From contig NZ_SMFN01000001.1 of assembly GCF_004349135.1 (NCBI RefSeq), positions 310,001 to 374,000 on the forward strand: 64,000 nt of DNA. The letters run 5' to 3'. Source of the stretch: Flavobacterium sandaracinum. GTDB lineage: Bacteria; Bacteroidota; Bacteroidia; Flavobacteriales; Flavobacteriaceae. Under the pieces are notes generated by a model. It did no database searches, was not told the origin of the DNA, and worked only from the letters and a program-made list of their open reading frames with translations. Positions 1-8,734 of the stretch are shown in pieces (positions within the stretch are counted from its first letter, which is position 1; the number at the start of each line of letters is the position of its first letter). Both the position numbers and the translations under genes were made by a program.

Positions 1-296
1 TATAACAGTTGGGATGATTTTTCTCTACTGTCAATAACAGCCGCTTTTCGTTTAGCAGTCCATCTTTTCTCTGCAATATTTTCGCCAGCAAGATGAATGA
101 TATAATCTGCTTTTAAAACAGCTTCCTCTTCAATTGTACCGTTCGCAACATCCCATTTATAGTAGAAAATATCTCCCTTATTTTTCTTTTCAGTTCTACT
201 CAAGATAGAAACTGAATATCCTTTGGCAAGCAACAGCCCAGTTAAATGTCTACCAATAAATCCTGAACCGCCGCTTATTAAAACATTTTTTTTCAT
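1..296 (-). CDS. TIGR01777-type SDR epimerase, 5' part only
   Basis: The start codon is at 296 and the gene runs off the left edge, so only about 98 N-terminal residues are visible. The protein opens MKKNVLISGGSGFIGRHL, a Rossmann NAD(P)-binding glycine motif (GGSGFIG). It continues with YIIHLAGENIAEKRWT, the segment typical of the TIGR01777 epimerase family (YfcH/SDR39U1-like). The substrate of this family is not firmly known; a cytoplasmic NAD(P)-dependent oxidoreductase or epimerase is likely. It is divergent from the TetR gene at 414, and the 117-bp gap holds an inverted repeat. Family assignment is good; function is unknown. Confidence 0.85.
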   Translation of the reverse strand, partial: MKKNVLISGGSGFIGRHLTGLLLAKGYSVSILSRTEKKNKGDIFYYKWDVANGTIEEEAVLKADYIIHLAGENIAEKRWTAKRKAAVIDSREKSSQLL

Positions 297-345
297 AATA
301 GTGTAAAGCTAATGATTTATAATGATATAAAATTATATTAAATTT

Positions 346-375
346 TGTTTAACTTTATTAATATATCGTTAAACA
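346..375. promoter_or_regulatory. inverted repeat in divergent promoter region
   Basis: TGTTTAAC (346-353) and GTTAAACA (368-375) are exact reverse complements separated by 14 nt. They lie between the divergent starts at 296 and 414. The repeat resembles the TTGTTTAAACAA palindrome in the crtI promoter, so it may be an operator for the TetR protein or for the MerR regulator of this island. That role is inferred from position only. Confidence 0.4.
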
Positions 376-413
376 TTCACTACCTTTATACTCTAATTTG
401 AAACATAGAAAAA

Positions 414-1073
414 ATGGCTACTAAAAAGACAACAATAACTAAAGACAAAATAGTTTCAATGTACATGAATTATGTACTAGAGCACAGTGAAAAACCAAAA
501 TCAGTATATCATTTTACAAAAATAAATGATTTTTCGGAAACAGAATTTTATGCCTTTTTTGGTACTATCGAAAGTATTGAAAAGGAAATTTTTAAAATGT
601 TTCTGGAAAAAACAGTGGATTTGCTAAATAAAAACAAAGACTACGAAACCTATGACATGAAAAGTAAGTTACTAAGTTTTTACTTCACTTTCTTTGAAAT
701 ACTAACCGCCAACAGAAGTTATGTAGTAATGACTTTGAAAGAGCACAACAATCAATTGAAAAAATTGATGCAACTTTCTGGACTTAAAAATAGCTTTAAA
801 AACTATTTGGCTGAAATTATTTCAGATGACTTTAGAACACAACAAGAAAAACTTCAAAATTTCCAAGAAAAAACATTTCAAGAAACCTCTTGGATACAGC
901 TTTTATTAGCATTAAAGTTCTGGATAGATGATTCTTCTCCTGCTTTTGAGAAAACAGATATATATATCGAAAAATCAGTGAAAGCCTCTTTCGAACTAAT
1001 GAATATTGTGCCTTTAGACAGCTTAATCGACTTTGGAAAATTTATTTTCAAAGAAAAAATATACAACAAATAA
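414..1073 (+). CDS. TetR-family-like transcriptional regulator
   Basis: A 219-residue protein with an N-terminal helix-turn-helix of TetR type: residues 1-60 contain KDKIVSMYMNYVLEH followed by FSETEFYAFFGTIESIEKEIF. A helical C-terminal ligand or dimer domain follows. TetR regulators usually run 190-220 residues, so it is full length. Its stop overlaps the next ATG by one base (TAATG), so it is translationally coupled to the ABC1 kinase. It heads the rightward arm of the light island and may control it. The effector is unknown. The recognition helix is not a textbook match, so the family call is fairly but not fully sure. Confidence 0.75.
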   Translation: MATKKTTITKDKIVSMYMNYVLEHSEKPKSVYHFTKINDFSETEFYAFFGTIESIEKEIFKMFLEKTVDLLNKNKDYETYDMKSKLLSFYFTFFEILTANRSYVVMTLKEHNNQLKKLMQLSGLKNSFKNYLAEIISDDFRTQQEKLQNFQEKTFQETSWIQLLLALKFWIDDSSPAFEKTDIYIEKSVKASFELMNIVPLDSLIDFGKFIFKEKIYNK

Positions 1074-2380
1074 TGAAAACCATAGACTACATTCCTACTT
1101 CAAAAATTGAAAGAGCTACAAAACTAGTACAAACAGGTGCCAAAGTTGGTGTAAACTATTTAAAATATTATGGAGAAAAAATGGTCAATTCAGATTTGAC
1201 TCGTGATAAATTAAATGAAGACAATGCAGAGGATATTTACGATGGACTGAAAAGTCTGAAAGGAAGTGCTTTGAAAGTTGCACAAATGCTAAGCATGGAT
1301 AAAAGTTTTCTGCCGCAAGCCTATGTCGAAAAATTTTCGCTTTCCCAATTTTCTGTTCCGCCACTTTCAGCTCCTTTAGTGTTAAAAACATTTAAGGCAA
1401 ATTTTGGAAAAACACCATTTGAAATATTTGATGAATTCAACTCCACCTCTCTAAATGCAGCTAGTATTGGACAAGTGCACGTTGCCTTTAAAGACGGTAA
1501 AAAATTAGCGGTAAAAATTCAGTATCCTGGAGTTGCCAACAGTATTTCATCTGATTTAGCGATGGTAAAACCCATTGCCATCAGAATGTTTAACCTTCAA
1601 GGGAAGGATTCCGATAAATATTTCAAGGAAGTAGAAGACAAATTGATTGAGGAAACCAATTATCTCTTGGAATTAAAACAAAGTCAAGAAGTAGTTGCCG
1701 CTTGTAAAAAAATCGAAAACTTAGTCTTTCCAGAGTATTATCCAAAGTTTTCATCAGAGAAAATCATTACGATGGACTGGATGACTGGGATTCACCTTTC
1801 TGAGTTTACAAAGAAAAATACGGACCAAAAAGTGGCTGACAAAGTGGGTCAAGCCTTGTGGAATTTCTACATGTACCAAATTCATATTCTGAGAAAAGTA
1901 CACGCTGATCCACATCCTGGAAATTTCTTAGTGAACGATGCAAACGAATTAGTGGCTTTGGATTTTGGGTGTATGAAACAGATTCCAGCCGACTTTTACA
2001 CTCCGTATTTTGAATTGATAGATACAAAAGTAATCAACGACCCTAAAATATTCAATGCTAAATTATTTGACTTAGAAATTTTACGAGTAGACGATTCCAA
2101 AGAAGAGGTAGCTTATTTCACCGAATTGTTCCATGATTTATTATCCTTATTTACAAAGCCTTTTCAAGCAAAAACATTCGACTTCTCAGATGAAACTTTT
2201 TTTGAAAGTATTGCGCAATTGGGAGAACGATTTTCAAAAGATACGAATCTAAGAAAAATGAATGGAAACAGAGGCTCTAAGCACTTTATTTACATGAATA
2301 GAACCTTTTTTGGCTTATACAATTTGATGTTTGATTTGAAAGCAAAAATTGTTGTCAATGAATATGAAAAATACAACTAG
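1073..2380 (+). CDS. ABC1/UbiB-family atypical protein kinase
   Basis: A 435-residue ABC1 (AarF/UbiB/COQ8) kinase-like ATPase. Visible family features are a KxGQ-like motif written KVAQ (about 68-71), the Ala-rich loop AASIGQVH (about 129-136), AVKIQYPG, HADPHPGN (about 277-284) and the metal-binding LDFG (about 296-299). The glycine of KxGQ is alanine here. Family members support isoprenoid or quinone metabolism and stress tolerance; in this setting a link to carotenoid or prenyl-lipid handling is plausible but inferred. It overlaps the TetR gene upstream by 1 bp, and its TAG overlaps the GTG of the DUF2256 gene by 1 bp. Confidence 0.9.
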   Translation: MKTIDYIPTSKIERATKLVQTGAKVGVNYLKYYGEKMVNSDLTRDKLNEDNAEDIYDGLKSLKGSALKVAQMLSMDKSFLPQAYVEKFSLSQFSVPPLSAPLVLKTFKANFGKTPFEIFDEFNSTSLNAASIGQVHVAFKDGKKLAVKIQYPGVANSISSDLAMVKPIAIRMFNLQGKDSDKYFKEVEDKLIEETNYLLELKQSQEVVAACKKIENLVFPEYYPKFSSEKIITMDWMTGIHLSEFTKKNTDQKVADKVGQALWNFYMYQIHILRKVHADPHPGNFLVNDANELVALDFGCMKQIPADFYTPYFELIDTKVINDPKIFNAKLFDLEILRVDDSKEEVAYFTELFHDLLSLFTKPFQAKTFDFSDETFFESIAQLGERFSKDTNLRKMNGNRGSKHFIYMNRTFFGLYNLMFDLKAKIVVNEYEKYN

Positions 2381-2514
2381 TGAAAAAGGAAAATCTGCCT
2401 TCCAAAATGTGCTTGGTATGCAACCGACCATTTAATTGGCGGAAAAAATGGGAGAAAGTATGGGACGAAGTCAAATATTGTAGCGAAAAATGCAAAAAAA
2501 ACAAAAAGGGTTAG
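2380..2514 (+). CDS. DUF2256 small zinc-ribbon-like protein
   Basis: A 44-residue protein read from a GTG that overlaps the kinase stop (TAGTG). The sequence begins KKENLPSKMCLVCNRPF, continues NWRKKWEKVWDEVKYC and ends SEKCKKNKKG. The C-x2-C ... C-x3-C cysteines and the WRKKWEKVWDEV core are the DUF2256 signature. No ATG lies in frame before the upstream stop at 2365, so GTG is the best start. It overlaps the cry-DASH start by 25 bp. DUF2256 genes often sit beside photolyase/cryptochrome and TIGR03643 genes, as here. Molecular function is unknown; metal binding is inferred from the cysteines. Confidence 0.85.
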   Translation: MKKENLPSKMCLVCNRPFNWRKKWEKVWDEVKYCSEKCKKNKKG

Positions 2515-3794
2515 TTTGGTTTAGAAATGATTTAAGAGTTACTGATAACGAATCATTAACCAATGCTATTGATGAAAATGAAGCCGTAATCGCGGTGTAT
2601 TGTTTTGATCCAAGACATTATGAAGAAACAAGATTTGGATTTAAGAAAACAGAAAAGTTTCGAGCTAAGTTTCTGATTGAATCGGTAACGGCGTTGAAGC
2701 AAAATCTAGAAAAATTGAATATTCCGCTTTTGGTTTATCACCAAAAACCAGAAGATTCGATTTCGGAAGTTATAGTTCAAAATGAGATTACATCTATATA
2801 TTTCCAAGAAGAATGGACGAGTGAAGAAATGGAAATTTTAGAGAATGTTAAAGTGAAAATTTTAGATTCGATCAATTTTAAAAGTACTTACAATCAGTTC
2901 TTATTTCATCCTGAAGACATCCCGTTTGACATTCAATCGATTCCAAATGTTTTTACACAATTCAGAAATCAGTGTGAAAAAGCAACGAAAATTCGTGCTG
3001 AATTTACGGTTCAACCCATGCCAGAAGACAATTTGATTGCAAACGAAACTGTAATTCCTAGCATGGAAACATTAGGTTTTACTGATTTTAAAATGGATTC
3101 CAGAACGGCGTTTCCCTTTCTTGGTGGCGAAGAAGAAGCACTGAAACGATTACAGAATTATTTTTGGGAAACCAAAAAACTGAGTGTTTATAAACTGACT
3201 CGCAACGGATTAATTGGTACTGATTTTAGTTCGAAGTTCTCTCCTTGGTTAGCCAACGGTTCTATTTCGGCGAAGACTATTTATTGGGAAATCATTAAAT
3301 ACGAACAACAAATCACTAAAAACGAATCTACGTATTGGTTGATTTTCGAATTGATTTGGAGGGATTACTTTAAATATATTTCACTAAAAAATGGGAATTC
3401 TATTTTTAAAATTGGAGGAATTCTAAACAAAAATTACGATTGGAAAAGAAACACGGCTGACCTTAAAAAATGGATCAACGGCACTACTGCAGCTCCTTTT
3501 GTAAATGCAAATATGATTGAATTACAAAAAACAGGCTGGATGAGTAATCGTGGAAGACAAAATGTAGCTTCCTATTTTGCAAAAGACCTTCTGATTGACT
3601 GGCGTATCGGTGCCGCGTATTTTGAAGCGATGCTTATCGATTACGATGTGCACAGCAACTATGGCAATTGGATGTATGTTTCTGGAGTGGGCAACGATCC
3701 TAGAAACCGAAAATTCAATGTTGAATTACAAGCAAGCAATTACGATGGACAATCAAAATTCCAGAACTTATGGTTGCAACAACAATTATTTTAG
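2490..3794 (+). CDS. cry-DASH family cryptochrome/photolyase
   Basis: A 434-residue flavoprotein. An N-terminal photolyase alpha/beta antenna domain (GLVWFRNDLRVTDNESL, about 5-21) is followed by the helical FAD domain with ELIWRDYFKYIS, NRGRQNVASYFAKDL and GVGNDPRNRKFN. The last two are hallmarks of the DASH subfamily, whose members bind FAD and often MTHF and repair CPDs mainly in single-stranded DNA. Length fits the family. It follows DUF2256 with a 25-bp overlap and is 9 bp from the next cryptochrome gene, so it is operonic. In vivo it may be a light sensor, a repair enzyme, or both. Confidence 0.93.
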   Translation: MQKKQKGLVWFRNDLRVTDNESLTNAIDENEAVIAVYCFDPRHYEETRFGFKKTEKFRAKFLIESVTALKQNLEKLNIPLLVYHQKPEDSISEVIVQNEITSIYFQEEWTSEEMEILENVKVKILDSINFKSTYNQFLFHPEDIPFDIQSIPNVFTQFRNQCEKATKIRAEFTVQPMPEDNLIANETVIPSMETLGFTDFKMDSRTAFPFLGGEEEALKRLQNYFWETKKLSVYKLTRNGLIGTDFSSKFSPWLANGSISAKTIYWEIIKYEQQITKNESTYWLIFELIWRDYFKYISLKNGNSIFKIGGILNKNYDWKRNTADLKKWINGTTAAPFVNANMIELQKTGWMSNRGRQNVASYFAKDLLIDWRIGAAYFEAMLIDYDVHSNYGNWMYVSGVGNDPRNRKFNVELQASNYDGQSKFQNLWLQQQLF

Positions 3795-3803
3795 AAAAAT
3801 AAA

Positions 3804-5288
3804 ATGAACACAAGTAAAAAAATAATCAATGTGGTTTGGTTTAAAAGAGACCTTCGTTTACAAGATAACGAGGCAATCTTTAATGCAATAAACACGGGCA
3901 AGCCAACTTTGTTACTTTACGTATTCGAGAAATCTTTAGAAAATGATTCGCATTACAGTTCGCGACACTGGAATTTTATAAAGCAATCCATAGTAGATTT
4001 AAATAAACAACTGAAACCTTCCAACACGCACATTCTAGCAGTCTCGTCAGAAGTGCTTCATGTTTTCAATATCTTAGAGGAACTTTACAAGATAGATACT
4101 GTGTTTTCACATCAGGAAACAGGATTGAAAGTCACCTATGAAAGAGACAAAACATTCAAAAGATTTTGTAAAAACAACCAAATAAACTGGGTTGAAAACA
4201 CGAATAACGGAATTTTCAGAGCTTTAAGAAACAGAACCAATTGGGTATCTCAGTGGGAAGAATATATGAATCAACTCCAATATGTTTTTGATGCTAACCC
4301 AACAAATTACCTGTCATCTGAAGCTATCGAAGAACTTGAAAAAACATTAGAGAAAACAAATCTAGAGACTATTCCAGATAGCATCTTCCAAAAAGGAGGC
4401 GCTACCATGGCTGGCAAATATTTACAAACTTTCTTTGATGAACGCTACCATAATTATAGCTCACATATTTCAAAACCTTTACTAGCTAGAAAAAGTTGCA
4501 GCAGATTATCACCCTACATTGCTTGGGGGAATTTATCCTCTAGACAAGTGTTACAAAAAGCGGCTACTTTTAGACTGGTTTGCAACGACAAGAAACAAAT
4601 TGATTCGTTTGTGTCCCGACTCACATGGCAAGCACATTTCATACAGAAATTTGAAATGGAAGAAATCATGGAGTTTGAAAGCGTAAATAAAGGATTTCAT
4701 TCCTTGAAAAAGAAAATCAATGAGAATTATATTGAAGCATGGAAAACAGGACAAACTGGCTTCCCATTGATTGATGCTTGCATGCGGTGTTTGAACGAAA
4801 CAGGCTATCTAAATTTTAGGATGCGTGCCATGCTCGTTTCGTTTTTTACCCATAATTTATGGCAGCCATGGCAGGAAGCTACACAACACCTATCCCAGAT
4901 GTTTTTGGATTTTGAACCCGGCATCCATTTTCCGCAGTTACAAATGCAGGCTGGTGAAACCGGTATCAACATGTTACGCATATACAATCCAATCAAGAAC
5001 AGCTACGAGCACGATGCGGACGGTGAGTTTATAAAAAAGTGGGTTCCAGAATTACGAGATTTACCTCGCGCTTTTGTACACGAACCCTTTAAAATGACTT
5101 ATTTAGACCAGAAATTTAACAATTTTGAAGTAGGTGTCAATTACCCAAAACCAATTGTGAACATGGAAAGAACCAGGAAATTTGCAAGTGATTTTTTATG
5201 GCAAATGAAGAAAAATCCTCTGGTAAAAGAGGAAAGTTCAAGAATTTTAAAACTTCATACCATGGCTGACATTGGCGACAGCGAATAA
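3804..5288 (+). CDS. second cryptochrome/photolyase-family flavoprotein (not DASH)
   Basis: A 494-residue protein with the photolyase start VVWFKRDLRLQDNEAIF (about 10-26) and an FAD domain containing SRLTWQAHFIQKFEM, TGFPLIDACMRCLNETGYLN and ETGINMLRIYNPIKNSYEHD. The usual class I WREF and WQWAAGTG signatures are absent: the WREF position reads TWQAHF and the C-terminal motif is GETGINMLR. It belongs to a less studied cryptochrome clade rather than to CPD class I or DASH. Photoreceptor or repair activity on an uncertain lesion is possible. It is 9 bp from cry-DASH and 48 bp from the TIGR03643 gene. Confidence 0.85.
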   Translation: MNTSKKIINVVWFKRDLRLQDNEAIFNAINTGKPTLLLYVFEKSLENDSHYSSRHWNFIKQSIVDLNKQLKPSNTHILAVSSEVLHVFNILEELYKIDTVFSHQETGLKVTYERDKTFKRFCKNNQINWVENTNNGIFRALRNRTNWVSQWEEYMNQLQYVFDANPTNYLSSEAIEELEKTLEKTNLETIPDSIFQKGGATMAGKYLQTFFDERYHNYSSHISKPLLARKSCSRLSPYIAWGNLSSRQVLQKAATFRLVCNDKKQIDSFVSRLTWQAHFIQKFEMEEIMEFESVNKGFHSLKKKINENYIEAWKTGQTGFPLIDACMRCLNETGYLNFRMRAMLVSFFTHNLWQPWQEATQHLSQMFLDFEPGIHFPQLQMQAGETGINMLRIYNPIKNSYEHDADGEFIKKWVPELRDLPRAFVHEPFKMTYLDQKFNNFEVGVNYPKPIVNMERTRKFASDFLWQMKKNPLVKEESSRILKLHTMADIGDSE

Positions 5289-5336
5289 TATTGATAGAAT
5301 TTAGCAATTAACCTCAACATTAAAAAATAAAATACC

Positions 5337-5621
5337 GTGACTATTAAAAAAGACCTCACTGATTTAGAAAAAGATAGAATAATCGAAATGGCTTGGGAGG
5401 ATCGAACTACGTTTGATGCTATTTTACTGCAATTTGGATTAAAAGAACAAGAAGTAATTGAGTTAATGCGCACCGAAATGAAACCTTCCAGTTTTAGAAT
5501 GTGGCGCGAAAGAGTACAAGGTCGTAAAACAAAACATGAAAAGCGAAGAGACTTTAGGGAAGGCCGTTTTAAGTGTACGATGCAACGACAGATTAACAAC
5601 AACAAAATTTCTAAAAGATAA
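5337..5621 (+). CDS. TIGR03643/DUF2805 family protein
   Basis: A 94-residue protein starting at GTG. It contains LEKDRIIEMAWEDRTTFDAI, FGLKEQEVIELMR and SFRMWRERVQGRKTKH, the TIGR03643 (DUF2805) pattern. The first half looks like a helix-turn-helix and the tail is strongly basic (KHEKRRDF), so nucleic-acid binding is possible. The family is known for its association with cryptochrome/photolyase loci in marine and freshwater bacteria; no activity is established. It continues the rightward light-island run, 56 bp before the SDR. Confidence 0.85.
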   Translation: MTIKKDLTDLEKDRIIEMAWEDRTTFDAILLQFGLKEQEVIELMRTEMKPSSFRMWRERVQGRKTKHEKRRDFREGRFKCTMQRQINNNKISKR

Positions 5622-5677
5622 CTTAGGAAAGCAATAAGAAAATACCGAATAGAATTAAATAACTAATTGAACAATAT

Positions 5678-6361
5678 ATGAAAAACATAGTAATCATTGG
5701 TGGTAGTAAAGGAATTGGTAATGCCATTTTATTGCAACAATTGGAGAACAACATCGTCTACAACATCAGCAGAAATGCGCCAGAAATTACGCATGCCAAT
5801 CTGAAACATTTTACCGTGGATGTTTTACAAGATGCGCTACCAGAAATAGAAGCCATAGATACACTGATTTATTGTCCGGGTTCTATAAATTTAAAACCTA
5901 TAGGAAGTCTGAGTATTGAGGACTTTAGAAATGATTTTGAAATAAATGTCATTGGAGCTGTAAAATCCATTCAGAAATACTTACCAGTTTTAAAGAAAGG
6001 AACAAATCCATCCATCATTCTTTTCAGCACCGTTGCGGCTAAATTAGGAATGCCTTTTCATGCTAGTATTGCTACTGCAAAAGCGGGAGTCGAAGGATTA
6101 GTAAAATCATTAGGTGCCGAGTTAGCTTCAGTTGTGCGGATTAATGCCATTGCTCCAACTATTACTGAAACTTCACTTTCGGCTAATATCTTGAGAAACG
6201 ATCGCATGAAAGAAAACATGATCGAGCGCCACCCCATGAAAGGATATTTGAAACCGGAAGAAGTAGCCAATATGGCAAACTTCTTGATTTCTGAAAATGC
6301 AAAATCAATTTCAGGTCAAGTGTTCGAGATGGATTACGGAATAGTGACTTTTAAAATATAA
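5678..6361 (+). CDS. SDR-fold protein lacking the catalytic tyrosine
   Basis: A 227-residue short-chain dehydrogenase fold. IIGGSKGIGNAI near residue 5 is the cofactor-binding glycine motif. Downstream, IILFSTVAAKLGMPFHASI followed by ATAKAGVEGL covers the catalytic region. The usual YxxxK reads IATAK, so the lysine is kept and the tyrosine (codon 6068-6070) is isoleucine. The C-terminal FEMDYG is normal. It may bind NAD(P)H without standard dehydrogenase chemistry or use another acid. It sits between the TIGR03643 gene and folE in the light island; its substrate is unknown. Confidence 0.85.
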   Translation: MKNIVIIGGSKGIGNAILLQQLENNIVYNISRNAPEITHANLKHFTVDVLQDALPEIEAIDTLIYCPGSINLKPIGSLSIEDFRNDFEINVIGAVKSIQKYLPVLKKGTNPSIILFSTVAAKLGMPFHASIATAKAGVEGLVKSLGAELASVVRINAIAPTITETSLSANILRNDRMKENMIERHPMKGYLKPEEVANMANFLISENAKSISGQVFEMDYGIVTFKI

Positions 6362-6514
6362 TAAAACAGAATTTTCTACCAGTAAGAAATTAAGACTAGT
6401 ACGTTAACGCGCTTACTTATTGTTAATCATCGAATGGTTTAAATAAAAAATGCTGCAGAACGCATTTAAAAAATAAAATAATTAGCCCAATATATAATTG
6501 AAATATAGAATACG

Positions 6515-7126
6515 ATGATAAAAGAACTAAAAAGCTACGAGAAAATTGAACAGTACGACGCGGAAATAACAGCATCACTAGCAGATAATTATAAAACTAT
6601 AATTGACAATCTAGGTGAAGATGTCACTCGTGAAGGTCTAGAAAAAACTCCTGAAAGAGTAGCAAAAGCCATGCAGTATTTAACACATGGTTACGGATTA
6701 GATCCTCTAGAAATACTTCAATCGGCTATGTTTACTGAAGACCACAAGCAAATGATTGTGGTGAAAGATATTGAAGTGTATTCGATGTGCGAACACCACA
6801 TGCTTCCATTTTTTGGTAAGGCACATGTAGCCTATATTCCAAATGGAAAGATTGTAGGTTTAAGCAAAATCCCAAGAATTGTGGATGCTTTTGCCAGAAG
6901 AATGCAAGTACAAGAACGCTTGACAGACCAAATTAAAGACTGTATTCAAGAGGCATTAAATCCACTTGGGGTTGCCGTTGTAATTGAAGCACAACACATG
7001 TGTATGCAAATGCGTGGTATTCAAAAACAAAACTCAGTTACAACCACTTCTTCTTTTACAGGAGCATTTGAAAAAGACAAGACTAGAAAAGAATTTATCA
7101 GTTTAATTTCTAATAAATTCAGTTAA
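6515..7126 (+). CDS. folE: GTP cyclohydrolase I
   Basis: A 203-residue type I GTP cyclohydrolase, which converts GTP to 7,8-dihydroneopterin triphosphate, the first step to folate and other pterins. Zinc ligands are visible as Cys92 and His95 in [14 protein letters not shown] and Cys163 in [29 protein letters not shown] and [13 protein letters not shown] are further family motifs. Length is typical. Located among three photolyase/cryptochrome genes, it may raise the pool of methenyl-tetrahydrofolate antenna for them (inference). The 153-bp upstream gap may hold its own promoter, but no convincing TAnnTTTG box was found there. Confidence 0.97.
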   Translation: MIKELKSYEKIEQYDAEITASLADNYKTIIDNLGEDVTREGLEKTPERVAKAMQYLTHGYGLDPLEILQSAMFTEDHKQMIVVKDIEVYSMCEHHMLPFFGKAHVAYIPNGKIVGLSKIPRIVDAFARRMQVQERLTDQIKDCIQEALNPLGVAVVIEAQHMCMQMRGIQKQNSVTTTSSFTGAFEKDKTRKEFISLISNKFS

Positions 7127-7241
7127 TTTGGAACTAAAAAAATTTGGTACACTAAAAAGACTGAAAAAAAGCCGTAAAATAGTTCGTCATTTGTGACTAA
7201 ATTATTGCTAAGTTTACAATGTATCGACAAAAAACAAAATC

Positions 7242-8660
7242 ATGAAAATTCTCTTAACAGGCGCAACAGGTTATATTGGAAAGCGACTTCTACCCTTATT
7301 GATAGGTGAAGGACACGACGTAATTTGTTGCGTAAGAGACAAAAACAGGTTTAATTGCCCAATTGAATTTCAAGACAAAGTGTCGGTCATTGAAGTGGAT
7401 TTTCTACAGCAAGACACATTAGCTGCCATTCCAGAACAAATCGATGCTGCTTATTATCTTATTCATTCCATGTCAGGTTCTGCTACAAATTTTGATGAAT
7501 TAGAAAGTATTTCAGCTCGGAATTTTGTGCAACGACTGCATCAAACCCAAGCCAAACAAGTTATTTATTTGAGTGGCATTGTCAACGATAAGTCATTATC
7601 CAAACATTTATCTTCCAGAAAAAAAGTAGAAGAAATTTTAAACACAGGTAGTTATGCTACTACAACACTACGAGCTGGAATTATTGTAGGATCAGGAAGT
7701 GCGTCGTTTGAAATCATTCGGGATTTAGTCAATAAATTGCCCATCATGATTACCCCAAAATGGTTGAATACTAAATGTCAACCTATTGCTATTCCGGATG
7801 TTCTTGATTTTTTGTCTAAATCATTACTAAATCCAGTAACCTACAATCAAAGTTTTGACATTGGAGGACCTGATATTTTAACGTACAAAGAAATGCTTTT
7901 AGGATTTGCAGAAGCCAAAAAATTAAAGCGATGGATTTTTACTGTTCCCGTAATGACCCCAAAATTATCCTCCTACTGGTTGTATTTTGTAACCTCAACT
8001 TCCTATAGACTGGCCTCAGCACTAGTCAGCAGCATGAAAGTAGAAGTAGTCTGCAGTGATAACCGAATCAATGAGTTATTGCATGTAACACCAATGACCT
8101 ACAAACAGGCGCTTTCCCGTGCTCTGATAAAAGTAGACGAAGACAAAGTAGCTTCGAGCTGGAAAGATTCCTTAATTAGCGGGCGTTTTAGTAGCAATAT
8201 GTCGGAATATTTAAAGGTTCCAAAAAAGGATTGCTTCATTGACCGTCGCAAAATGGAAATTATAGATCGCGATTTCACTATACAAAGAATTTGGTCTATT
8301 GGTGGCGACACCGGTTGGTATTACGGTGATTGGTTGTGGGATTTACGTGGCTTTATTGACAAATTATATGGTGGTGTAGGATCTCGAAGAGGAAGAACGA
8401 ATAGACATGATATTCATTCTGGGGATGCTTTAGACTTTTGGCGCGTTTTGTATGCCAATAAAGAAGAAGGAAAATTAATCCTATTTGCCGAAATGAAACT
8501 GCCTGGTGAAGCTTGGCTAGAATTCAAAATTATCGGAAATACGTTGTATCAAGCAGCGACTTTTAGACCCAGAGGGATTTGGGGGAAATTATACTGGTAT
8601 TCTGTTTTGCCGTTCCATGGATTTATTTTCGAAGGAATGCTGCAGAAATTGATTAAATAA
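7242..8660 (+). CDS. SDR-DUF2867 fusion oxidoreductase
   Basis: A 472-residue protein. The N-terminal NAD(P)-binding Rossmann domain begins MKILLTGATGYIGKRLLPLL, typical of atypical SDRs (NmrA/NDUFA9-like). The C-terminal third (from about 330) has GDTGWYYGDWLWDLRGFIDK, DFWRVLYANKEEGKLILFAE and a final HGFIFEGML, matching the DUF2867 lipid-binding-like domain. Fusions of this kind are common in flavobacterial light or carotenoid loci; the reaction is unknown. It is the last gene of the rightward arm and converges on the photolyase gene across a hairpin terminator. Confidence 0.85.
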   Translation: MKILLTGATGYIGKRLLPLLIGEGHDVICCVRDKNRFNCPIEFQDKVSVIEVDFLQQDTLAAIPEQIDAAYYLIHSMSGSATNFDELESISARNFVQRLHQTQAKQVIYLSGIVNDKSLSKHLSSRKKVEEILNTGSYATTTLRAGIIVGSGSASFEIIRDLVNKLPIMITPKWLNTKCQPIAIPDVLDFLSKSLLNPVTYNQSFDIGGPDILTYKEMLLGFAEAKKLKRWIFTVPVMTPKLSSYWLYFVTSTSYRLASALVSSMKVEVVCSDNRINELLHVTPMTYKQALSRALIKVDEDKVASSWKDSLISGRFSSNMSEYLKVPKKDCFIDRRKMEIIDRDFTIQRIWSIGGDTGWYYGDWLWDLRGFIDKLYGGVGSRRGRTNRHDIHSGDALDFWRVLYANKEEGKLILFAEMKLPGEAWLEFKIIGNTLYQAATFRPRGIWGKLYWYSVLPFHGFIFEGMLQKLIK

Positions 8661-8672
8661 TATTGTTAAACA

Positions 8673-8722
8673 ATAAGTCATATAAGTTTTTCTTTAAATT
8701 ATCTAAAACTTACATGACTTAT
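8673..8722. terminator. convergent hairpin terminator
   Basis: ATAAGTCATATAAGTTTT (8673-8690) pairs with AAAACTTACATGACTTAT (8705-8722) across a 14-nt loop. The single A/C mismatch on the plus transcript becomes a U-G wobble on the minus transcript. It lies between convergent genes ending at 8660 and 8735, so it probably terminates both. A related sequence (CTTACATGACTT followed by TATGTTAAATA) recurs at 14962-14986. Confidence 0.75.
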
Positions 8723-8734
8723 ATGTTAAATAAA

